A DNA stretch of 64,000 nucleotides from Leuctra nigra (lineage: Eukaryota; Arthropoda; Insecta; Plecoptera; Leuctridae). Where the stretch lies: the NCBI GenBank assembly GCA_934045905.1, contig OW203773.1, positions 20,881,246-20,945,245 on the forward strand, given 5' to 3'. Positions within the stretch are counted from its first letter, which is position 1; every line of letters begins with the position of its first letter. The notes below the pieces were generated by a model, which worked only from the letters and a program-made list of their open reading frames with translations, had not been told where the DNA came from and ran no database searches. Below, piece after piece: positions 26,701 through 38,700 of this stretch. The position numbers were made by a program, and so were the translations under genes.

Positions 26701-29700
26701 CTCACCTATTCTTCACCATCATATCCCAATCATCATCATAATCATTTATCCGGCGCCATTAGCCTCGCTGCAGAACAGTGCGACGTTAAACACTACTAAA
26801 AATCTTGGTAAATATCCAGCTGACCAAAATCTAACTGGATGCTGTCAGTAAATTTGTAATAAGTACCTAGTATCTTTCTTGTTACTCATTGTTTTATTTT
26901 ATACTAGGTATTTCTGTGTTTATTTTATTACCTTTCTTTCACAATCACATCTGTAGGTATTTGAACAATTGCCTGTCCCCCAGCTAAATAAACAAGATAG
27001 ATGTCTGTTACCATAGCAACCAAAGTAATGCAACTTCCCTAGGTAAACCATCTTCCGACCCCAGTAGAAATCATTCGATTCCGTCGATTTTTAGCAAACT
27101 ACCAGCCAGGTGTTTCTTTAAATTGGGGGTGAAATTTCCAATTTCCCTGCCCCATTCACGCACGTCTTCTTCTTCGGTTTGATTCTTTCTACCCACGGGG
27201 GGGGGGGGGGGGGGGAGCGCGACAAAAGCCCCCCCCCCCCGTGTGTATAGGTGTAGCGTGACCTTGGAACGATCTCGCTTATTGATTGTGTTATATGGGA
27301 AGCCGTGGACCATATAGGAGCCAGCGGGGTGGGTGACTCAATGGGAAGGGAATTTGTTTGTTGGGGTGAAACGTGGTAGCGGTGAACAGGGGTGTACAAG
27401 CGGCATGGACGCAAGTGGCCAGAGTCGGCTGGATTCCGACCGTATGCTCACGGTCTTGTGGTGTTGAGGACTGACATCCGCAAATATCTACTTGCGGACG
27501 CAGCTTCTGTTTTTTTTCTTGGGCTTAACGTCGCACTGTTCTGCAGCGAGGCTAATGGCGACGGATGAATGATTATGATGATGATTGGGAGATGATGGTG
27601 AAGAGTAGGTTAGGATGGAAGGTGGGAAGGAGGCGGTCGTGGCCTATTAGTAGGGTACCTTCCCAGCATTTGCCTGTCAACTGAGGGAAAACCACAAAAA
27701 AAAACAGTCAGGAAGGACGGCCGCGGGAATCGAACCCGGACCTCCGGAATACAAGTTCAGAGCGTTAACCACTCAGCCAACCTGTTCCGTACAACTTCTG
27801 CAGCAGGTTAAAATTATTGTGCGTAACCGTTGAATTTGGAATTGGAATATAATATATTTTTGTATACATACGTTATTTTCGAATTGCAGGTCAAACAGAG
27901 TAACGGATCAGGCCAAAATTGCACAAAAGATCCAATAAGTACAATCCAGTTCGCATGCATATTGATTTTGAGCAAGATCAATTTCTTGGTTTCTGGAAAT
28001 TTTATTTAAAACACTGATTATGAAAATGAATAATAGGTGAAGGAGGCTGTCGGGACCCTCCTGTCATTTGCCTTTCGGCTTACGAAATTATCGAAATAAC
28101 CTCAGTCAGGAAGAACGGCTCTGGAGTCAAACTGGGGCCCTTTGGAATCCAAATCCAAAGCGTCATTCCAAAGAGTTTCTAGTAGGCTTCGACTAGAAAC
28201 TCTTTGTTCATTCATTCCCATAATCCAGCACCATGCTTAGTGTTGGGACTTGAAAATTTTCAAAGTGAAAATTTTCAAGACCTGTTGAAAATTTTCATGA
28301 AAATTTTTATAAAAATACTCATTTACAGAGGACCTTTCAGCATATTTTCAATAGTTTTATTTTGTAAAGTATTAATGGAGGTGTGTTACATTATTATGCG
28401 TGATAGAAATACGTTTATACATGTCGGTGCACCTACCAGAAAAATAATAAAAAAAAATACCCTTTTCAGGATTCAAAACATTGAAAATTTTCACAAAAAA
28501 ATGTTTCATGAAAAATCCCAACACTAACCATGCTATCTTCATTTTATATTTTATATTTTGTGCATTGTGTAGGTAGGTAATCGAAAATATTAAAATACAT
28601 CGAAATGTGAAACTTACGAAATAAAATAGGATCCGTCCTTTGAAGTTCATTTGTTACAAAAGGTGAATCTAGTGATTACGTTGATTCCTTCTGATGGATT
28701 GCTGCGGAGGGCGGAGGACTTTGTACACTCCTGGACGAGTAAATGGCCCGGAATGAGATGTAGTATAGTCACCATATGTTTGCCCTCCACTCGGCCGTGC
28801 GCTGTGGCTGCTTGGCTCTTGCCCACTCCAGACTAAACAGAAGTATTGTGGGAAAAGCGATGGAACCCATACGAGAAGAAATGTAGAAATTTAAATGGAA
28901 ATCCAGTAAGAAAAACATTTTCCCACTGGTTACACAAAACCGACCTAAGTTATGTATTGTGTTACAAAAACTCTGTCAAACGTTGTTTAGAGAATTTTCA
29001 TGATTGTTTTTTTGTCGAAATTGTCTATTTTTAATGTGTGGAACTGGATTAATTTTCACCTTGGGACAATCCATAGTAATTGAAGGAAACGGGGAAAAAA
29101 TGCTATGATACAATTAAAAAAAAAAATGTGTTAGTTATGCAGTGATTTTTATTAGCTTTCAGAACATACCCTCGGTTTTTAGAAAATATTTCCACAAAGT
29201 CTTAAAAAACGCAAAATTGTTAAAATTTTTAAAAAATTGAAATTTACCAAATAATCCAGATTGTATTCAAAATGCATACTAAATTGCATGCCTTAACTTT
29301 CTTGAAAAATTTTAATGTCATGCATCAACACCGCACTTGCCTAACAGATCATATCTTTTGGTTTACTTTGCATCTAAACTGATATAGTTTGGTATATTTG
29401 TTTATGAACGGCCGTCAACAAATGGATTTCCTTCCTATAAGATTGAAAGCTGCTTGAATGCCATGCTGTTATGTGGGCACGTTCTCAGCTCGTGCTCTGT
29501 ATGTGAGTGGATCGAGAGAATTCCATTGCATGCTCAATGCAATTTACAAACCCACTTTTTATACAACACCACTATGTGACCACCTTTTACAATGTACGAA
29601 TACAGCAAAAAATCAATATAATTAGATTTTAATTCTTTTTCTGGCTCTTATTAAAATTATAGCAATTATTTGCAACCTTTCTAGGTATAATATACTGAGT

Positions 29701-32700
29701 GAAACTGTGGAATTCATATTAATGATTTTATACTTGATACGATAAATTATTGATACTAACCATGATTTATGATGGAATCGCGTAACTCCAGTAACTTACA
29801 TGCCATTGTTTGCCACTAAATGACCACTATTCCATTTTTAGCCACTTAGGTACCAATTTTTGGAATGTTATAAACAGGGAAAGTGCACTATTTAACCACT
29901 TTTTACGCTATTTTTCTAATGATATTTTGATCAGCATTTCTTGAAAGCAGCGTTTGCAATAATTTTTGAGGATGATTCTGTACCTCAGAGGTAGAAGGCC
30001 GGAGGTCCATTTCAATGATTCTTTTAGCTTAAAGCCAGTAATCCTGTCACATCCAATCATATTTGTAATGGTGACATGAGTCATTGTGTAAGAGAATACT
30101 TCAATATAACTGTATTTGTTGACATCAGTCAATGGTAATTGATAGAGATTGATCATGTTCCAAACGATAATAGACTTCCAGGGAGTACCCAAAAACACAC
30201 ATTTAATATAATGTGAACAAGACACTTTAAAATTAGATAGATCATGTCAAAAACGTTCTAAAATGGTAAGAATTGAGTTAAAATTCCAAAAAAAAATCCA
30301 GGGTTATGCGGACTTAGGTACATACATATTATTAAATTTACAATTTCAATAAATTTACCTATTTTTTTGATATTTTTTGGACCATTTTTGGATATTTTGT
30401 AACTTATAGTTCACCAAAATAGCTAAACACTGCGATTCAAAATTGCACCTAAACGAATGAATGACTGTGATTTTTCAAAATATTAGTAATATCGTCCCAC
30501 CCCTCCATCCCCATCCACATCAATGTCATCCTGGATACGCTCTTGTTGACATCAGTCAAATGTCACTTGATCGAGCTTGATCGTAAATAGAGCAACGATC
30601 AAATCGAGAAGGACTTCCAGCGAGATGAATCCCCTCCATCTTGGTCCAGAGCAGCCTCCGAGATTGCTCTCGTGTGATCTCCGGCCCGCGTATCGCCGGC
30701 TATTAGCTATTAGGCGCTGGTCCAAGGCAGGAGTTAATGAACAGCCTCAAGCGCGATGATCAGTGCATCTGTCCCTTGGCCACTAGCCGGTCGGGAAACA
30801 TGGACCGCGAGATGGCAGGTGTGTGACGTCTTCAGTGCCCACATCACGTGGAGTGGGTAGTAGCGCATGATGATGATTAGGATTTTGAGGACATATCCTT
30901 TTTTCGTTTAAAAAAATGTGTTTCATGCGTTCCTTATTTCAAAATAATTTTGCCTGAAAATGACTTTTTCTCAATTTTTTATTAATTCAGTTCTTTTCTT
31001 GCTATTTTAAGGCCTTTTTGTTATTTGTTTAAATTAGTGGGGAAATTAATGTGAAATGTTTGTTGCAAAAGTTACCTACAACAATTTATGAATTTTGGTC
31101 TAGAGACCACAATTCATAAAATTTCCACCCACCATTTGGATGGCCATCAACAATTGACACTTGACACATTCATACAATAATTTTAAGTTAATTTTAATAT
31201 ATTACTCCAAGTCCAAATCATAAACCGATACATTGAATAATATGTTGACGAACCCCTCCGACGGCTGCCACCTTATCGTGGTGGTGGGGTTTGTGTTGGC
31301 CAATGATCCATTGCAGCTACGCCGGCGAGCATATGCTCATGTGTAAGGGTTACCCATGCCGGACAGGTCAGTGGTGAGGTCCGGACAGGTCAGTGGTGAG
31401 GTCCAGACAAAGATGCAGCCAGGGTCGGCCTAACCATGTCCTCCCTTGAATTTGCGGTCCCCTGGGGCCGGCCTTCCCCCTCGAGATGGTGATCCCCCTG
31501 AAATCGGGTTCCGCCGGCCCGAATCCTTACACCCCCCGGTCCGTCCCCATTCCGGCCTGGCCTCCCCACCAGTGATGGACTCCCCCGGATCGGGCCCATT
31601 AGGTCGACCCCCTCCCCATGTCCTCCACTTAATTCAACAAAATTTAAAGTACAAAATTAATGTGCGCAATATAACCTCGTCGTTGACGGGCCGTTAATCC
31701 TCAATAATCTAAATATGTTGACGAATATTACACCATAAAATTTCATTTGTCCTTTTTCGGTATTTTGGGTAGGCCTGTTGTCTCGTGTAGGGGAGGGGGG
31801 GGGGGGATTTTAATAAACGTTTACACGCGTTCAAACGTTTGATCGTGTGCTGTCAGTGATATTACCTCATGACTCTCCCCCAAGACTATTACATTACTCT
31901 CCCCTATGTTTCAATAACAAATTTTGTGAGATACTTGAGAGCTTATCAACACTCGACCTGCTGAACTTGACACTGGATATCTTATAGGGATTCACCGCTT
32001 CATACTCTTAAAAAAGCAATAATTTGACAATATAAAGTGAGACGTAAAAACTAATTTTCATCAATTTTTTATTGATTTGTAACGTAAAACTCCACAAGTG
32101 GACATACCAAATACCTACAAAAACAACATTCAAGTAATTCAATTATGAAATCTAACAGAGAAAATCATTTGATACAAATTAATTACTTTTCCTCGTTAAT
32201 TTCTTGTAAAAACTGAGTTTGGCCCGCACCCCGATCTTAAAATAATAGTATTTCAAAAAATTAATAGTACAACAACAACAATTTCTGCTCTAAACCATTC
32301 TCTTGCTTGACTACCTCAAATAACACAAGAAAGTATAATATAACTAATGCATTTCAACAAACCTGTTGAGTTTTTGTATCACGAAAGCAGAAAAGACTGG
32401 AATTGATTTTGAGTAATTGATCCACATAATCGAACAAGATCCAGTTAGAAAATGTCAAGTTTTTACTCACAATTAATTGCAACTCCAAGGCTAAAAGCAA
32501 GTTCGATTGCAAAAAAGCTAGATTTATTGTGGTATTCAGACTGCATTATTAATCGTGCTGGAAATAGATGGAAGGAAGTGGTCAATTGGTCTAAAAAACA
32601 CGAATAACACGGAATTATTAATTCTTTCAATCAAGTCTTAGATCTTAACTCTTGATACACACCATTTTAATTACCACGTTTTATTATTTCCCGTGTCAGT

Positions 32701-35700
32701 CTGTCTGATAGCTTTTAATTTATAGTTTCCTCAGTCGAGAGGAAAATGATGGAAAGGTTCCCTGACTACCGTCTCCTTCCCACCGTCCATCCTTACCTAT
32801 TATTCATCCTCAGTTGCAGAACAGTGCGACGTTAAACACCACTAAATTTTAACCTAAATCTAAGTGCCAAAAGATATTTCACTCTTCATAATGTTTTCAC
32901 AAGGGTTCTTGCATTTTGAGTTATTAAGGTAGCACAACTGATATCTCATATCTTCCAAATAAGCCTATTTTGGGCAGAGGTATCAATAATCACTATTTAC
33001 ACGATATTGTGAAATATGAACAACTTCTCGTGTCTAGATTTTGAGATATTGTAGTTATAAATTCCTATTTTTAACATGTAGTCTTATGGGGGCCATTAAA
33101 ATCATGACGATTTTCATGCTATTTTTGAGTTTTTAATTTTACTGAGGTTCAACGTTTTTTCAAAAAACTTGATTTCTAGATAGATAGTTGGACATTCTAT
33201 TAGGAAAAAAATTGAAAACAATACCAACGTGTGCTATTTCAAAAGTTATCAACCAAAAACTAAATGATTTCCCGATACGTCTCGTGTTTTACAGTTTTGT
33301 TCATTCTCGGAAGGCAATAAATTGAAACCTCGCTATACGACAGGGGTTGCAAGTTAAATGACATTTTATGATTCATTTATACTTAAATATAGTTGAAATG
33401 TAGGAAAACGTTTTCTGAACTTGTAATTTCAAGATTTTTATTTTTTTGTATATGTATAATGAAGGTACTACCTTAAGATTTGTCGTGAGTACGAAAGAGG
33501 CAAAACACATTATCGTCAATTTCTGTATTTATTTTTAATATCTTTCATTCACAACAAACCTTGCCTGTCCCCCAGTGAATAAACAAGATTGAGGTCTGTA
33601 ACCATAGCAACCATGGGTGATGCAACTATCAGCAGTATGCTTATGTTTGAGAAAGGCGCGTAGTTTTCACTGCACACCGTGTTATTATTTCTCCTGCAAT
33701 GTCAACGGAACTGCTAGCCATGTATTTACCTAGTGCAAGTCTGTCTGCTGTCTACAAACAATGGTCGGTATATTTAGTCCTGTGCGCGCTGACAAGACGG
33801 TCATCCTTGAGCGCTGCAGAACCTGTTCCACTTCTTACATTACATTCAGTGTGTAGGAAGCTCGTTGCAACATGATAGCGTACATTAGCGCGTCCATTTG
33901 TAATGCGACCACCATTTTAACCTCAGTAGACAGGCAAATGTAGGGATGGTTCCCTACTAATAGGCCACGGCCGTCTCCTTCCCACCACCATCCTCACCTA
34001 TTCTTCATCATCACCTCCCATTCATCATAATAATCATTCATGCGTTGCCATTGTACGACGATTCGTTTTCCCTTTCTTATCGTATTATTAGAGAATAGGG
34101 CACTTTACTGATTTTTAAAACTGCTAAAGGTGTGCTTACTCAAATCCATCACCAACTCTTGTAGTTTTCAGTGGTGCTTAACGTCGCACTGTTCTGCAGC
34201 GAGGCTAATGGCGACGGATGAATGATTATGATGATGATTGGGAGATGATGGTGAAGAGTAGGTGAGGATGGACGGTGGGAAGGAGGTTGTCGTAGCCTAT
34301 TAGTAGTGTTGAACGTCACACTGCTCTGCGATCCTCGATTACTACATGAAGACAGGGCTGCGACAATTAATAATAAAATATCTAAAAATAATTGAATAAT
34401 GCCACAAAATATATTACTGTATTGAAATACTGTCATTTTGGACTAAAATATCGTTTGATTTAACGAAATAAAATGATTCTAAAATGACTATTTCATACTA
34501 ACGAAATGATACATTTTGCATTCTGGCGCCCCCTTGTTATGGCCCTGAATGATAATGTTGGTACGGTCGGGGACAGGCAAAGATGAACATATGCCGTCCC
34601 ATATGCTAGAGCGGGTTCATCTTTGCTAGTCCCCGACCGTAGGGAGTCTTGGCACTGTCCACTGGAATCGAACGAGTGACTGACTCGAGTATCTCGATCT
34701 TTGTCTTCCAGGAGGCTGTGAATTCAACGCCACGTGGACCGGCCGGTGGTTCCAGTCGGGCATCCGTCACCTCCTCACCATCAACTCCACGGCGCTGGAG
34801 AGCAAGGGCACGTGCATCGACCGCAGCGGCGACAAGTTCATCCTCGAAGACAAGTGAGTACCTGCTGACATCTTGATCCTTTACATCAGGAGTCGGCAAC
34901 CTGGGTAAAGGAGCCAATTTCCCAAAAATTAATAAATTAGATTATAATGGGAGCCGCAGTATACCTACGCAATGAAATAAAATACACCAAAAATAGTACA
35001 TTGAATTACTAGTATATTTTGATATTTTGACGAAGCCTCCCAGTTTTTGCCCCGCAGGGCGTTTTGTATTTTTGAATATCCACAATTTAAAAGTAATTTT
35101 GGGACTCTAAAAGGAACAAATTGAATCAAATGGCCTTCCAAATGTTGCCCTGCAAGGCGTTTCTTTTTCGAATTTTCAAATGTTTCGATTAAAGATCTTT
35201 ATTTAAATTATAAAGAGCCAATCAAGAACCACCAAAGAGCCGCAGGTTGCCAAACCCTGCTTTACATCATCGTACTGATTGGAATGTAGCTTTCTGTGGC
35301 ACGACAGTTCGTAGTGAGCATTCATTCTCCTCGGAGATCTCTAACCCTCATCAGTGGACAGTGTCCGTCCGTCTGACCGGACGGTACTTGAACTTGCTCT
35401 GAATGTGTATCCCGGAGGCCCGGGTTCGATTCCCGCGGCCGTCCTTCCTGACTGTTTTTTTTTCGTGGTATTCCCTCAGTAGCACATGCTGGGAAGCAAC
35501 CTACTAATAGGCCATGACCGCCTCCTTCCCACCTTCCATCCTTACCTAATCTTCACCTTCATCTCCCAATCACCATCATAATCATTCATCCGTCGCCATT
35601 AGCCTCGCTGCAGAACAGTGCGACGTTAAACCCCAATTAAAAACCGTACCGTATTAATAACAGTAATGACCGGGTAGCTCAGTTGGTAGAGCTCTCGCCC

Positions 35701-38700
35701 GGCAAGTCCGAGGTTCGAGCCCCGGTTCGGTTGGATATTTTTCACAACGCGTATCCCTTCCAATTACATCGTACTGATTTTCCAAATGTTCATGCGGTAC
35801 CATTGACGGCCAACTGTGCATGATGCATCTACTTTATTATGTTTTAAACTGTGTTTCTAATGAGTTAAAAACTGAGTAAATAAAACGTTTTTATTTTAAA
35901 AAATTATTTCCCCAGTGGGGGTTTTTTTTTTGGTGATTTTTTTTCTTTTTTGTTGTTTTCCTTTTTTATTTTCCTTTTATCGAGTGTATTGTTTTGAATA
36001 TAGCTTTAATTTGAGTTATATTCAATTTAAATGATGGTCTACAGTATCTAGGTACATAATTTTTCAACATTTAATTGATACACTTGATGGTCGTCGTGTG
36101 CTTTCAAAATTATACCTTTATTTATTGGACAAATTATTCATTTTTACTTTTCAACCAATCATTGGAGTTTACTAAAAAAGTATACAACTAAATCTGCTAG
36201 TTGATATTACCTTATAGTTTGTATGAGAAATTACTGACGGATGTGAGCATCCAAAAACACAACTGCACTTGTAGTATCATTTTCATTACACATTTTGCAA
36301 CTAAATATTATCCTCATCAGGAGTCCCAAATGCATTAACATAAAAAGCACCTGTTCTATTACCGTGGCACTGCAATTAGAAATTCATTAAGGTATATTAC
36401 GTTTTTATCATTTCATTAAGTATAATTACCTAATAATACAGAGGGCAGTCATGACATCGTGTTTAGTCAGCTTAAAATAGTTGGATTTGGATAATATGCA
36501 GGGTGTAGTCTGATGGTAAGAGGTCCTTCATTATTCTGTTATGGGTCATTCTCCACTAAATGGAATATTGAAGAAGCTAAATATTTTTTTAAATAATATG
36601 ATTTTTTCTGCTTTTTATTTCATGGGGTCTTTGAAAATACTTGTTGAAGTAATATTAATTGCTCATCTGAGATCAAAATGAAATAATATAATTTACTGTG
36701 TTAATTAGATTAGTGAAACATAGGGGAATGACGAAATTTGAGTGCTAGGGGAATGACGTACTGAGTTTAAATATGCTGCCAAATCTCTAGTAATACATTT
36801 TATGAGTTGAAATTTTGAGGTTATGTTTGGGTCACTATTACTATCACGTTTTAATTGCCAATAAGTATGATTTCAACATAAGTACATAATTATAATCGAA
36901 TAGGGGAATGATGGAGAGAAAACATACGCCCCTGAAAATCGTAGCATTTTTGCTATTATAGCCACAATTATCATTCAAATCACATATTTCGAGTGTTCCT
37001 GGCTTGTCAGCACCATCAAGCTAGTTGCTACACTTAGACACATGTTAAATACCAACTGCAAATAATAATAAAAAAATATATTAAAATGGCTTCAGAAAGA
37101 TGCCAAAACTCGGGACACGTTTTAATTACAGTTAAAACATAACATTTTATAAATATATAAATGTGAATTTGTTACATATGTCAAGATACACTATTGATAA
37201 GCTTAACATTTATTTTTGGTACATTTAATTAATGTACTTTAAGATATATGGCAAAAGCAATGCTGGAAAACAGGGTGAGGGACAAGCTAGGGGAATGACT
37301 TTTGGGGGGTATTTTGGGCTGTAGCTCTTAGATGTGCATGATATTAACCTTACACTATGGCTGTAATTGTCAAGTGGCATCTATATAAAAATAAAAAAAA
37401 TAAAAGCATAGATATTTTCTTTAATATCTATATTAAAAATGGACAGGACAAGAATATTCCATTTAGTGGAGAATGCCCCTTATGTGATAGTGTTTAACGT
37501 CGTACCGTTCTGCAGCGAGGCTAATGGCGACGGATGAATGATTATGATGATGATTGGGAGATGATGATGAAGAATAGGTATAAGGATGGACGGTGGGAAG
37601 GAGGCGGTCGTGGCCTATTAGTAGGGCCTCTTCCCACCAATGTTCTTCGACGATTTCCCTTTACTTTTTTTATCCATGGTTGTTTTCAAGTCATAAGGAA
37701 GAAAAGAATGGAAGAATTGGCACGTAACAAATTTACTAAATAAAATAACAGCATTTGCCAGTTAAAATTGGCTAAAATACGAGTCAAAATTACTGATTGT
37801 CTGCCAACTAATGGACCACTAGTCATTATCTTGCTATGTGACGTCACGAATAAAACAGATGACAGAAGGATGTGGGCCGTGACCGTCAAGAAGGCTGTGA
37901 CAGCACAGTAATCAATAGTAATCAAATAGCAAATGGATCCATTTTGAAATTCAACTGTCTTTCCCCCACACGTTTGATTGGCTCCCTATCCCACTATATG
38001 GACAGTGCTGCTCTAGTGTGAGTAAAGAGAACTATTATGCTACATTGACTCCTCCCATCACCATTGGTCCATTGAATACCTTCTTGAATTTAGAATCAGC
38101 ATATTTTATGATGACGCATAAAGTTCATTCACGATTAGAATTGCAAGCCGTAATGGCGGCCGTGTAGATACTACTGTAGTCAAATGAACAATTGTATACC
38201 TACATATGAAAATATCAATAGAATAATCCAAAACTATGTATAATACGACTGTAGATGGAAATAAATCAATTTGATTGAATTTTTCTAATATTTTCTAATA
38301 ATAAAAATAGTGTATTTGACATAATTTATACAATTTCAATAATACAAAGAAGAAAGTCTTGCCATTGACAGGGCAGTGTTCAAGTGACTGACCAATGAAC
38401 GACGTGATTGACTAAAACGTCAGTGAAATTCTTATCGTGAACGAACTTGAGCATACAAATCGTCAATCGAAGCATCTCACTAATATATTTCATAGAATGC
38501 GCAATAGTTTTGCTCTTCCCTTGTGCATGTATCAAACAAACAAGCTGAGACGGCAAGCTCATCAGAATTGCTTATCTCATTCTCGTGCAACTCAAAGAAT
38601 ATGATCCAATCCGCCGTGTATTCCGAGAACAAAGTGCAGTGCCAACCTCACGTAGTTGTAACTTAGTTAGCGCTAATTCCGCCTTGATGAGAGTTACAAT

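Larger units (their letters stand above)
14765..34711 (+). other. 20-kb intron separating signal peptide from mature protein
   Basis: The donor is GTGAGT and the acceptor is TTGTCTTCCAG. It is filled with small elements listed separately: SINE copies, hAT MITEs at 22078, 25232 and 28238, TA elements at 21253 and 34564, hairpins at 16804 and 23620, a LINE-derived insert at 31253, a TTAA element at 32928, and two X-box repeats. Gene-free patches with higher GC and no recognised repeat lie at about 17640-17820, 18780-18960, 24480-24640, 25850-26220, 30540-30870 and 33640-33920. These are candidate regulatory islands. I see no nested gene. Confidence 0.8.

Noticed and set aside
31390..31697. Overlapping proline/glycine-rich ORFs on both strands
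   Set aside because: They fall in the noncoding LINE-derived insert with a 14-bp target duplication.
34149..34436. ORF with histidine/isoleucine-rich peptide HHHLPIIIIIIHPSPLASLQ, seen at several places
   Set aside because: The peptide is the chance translation of the SINE body (ATCATCATCATAATCAT) and appears wherever the SINE does.
35668..35735. Possible functional tRNA gene (intact box A and box B)
   Set aside because: The T-arm and acceptor stem do not pair properly, and the downstream sequence recurs at 44892-44962, so it is the head of a SINE.
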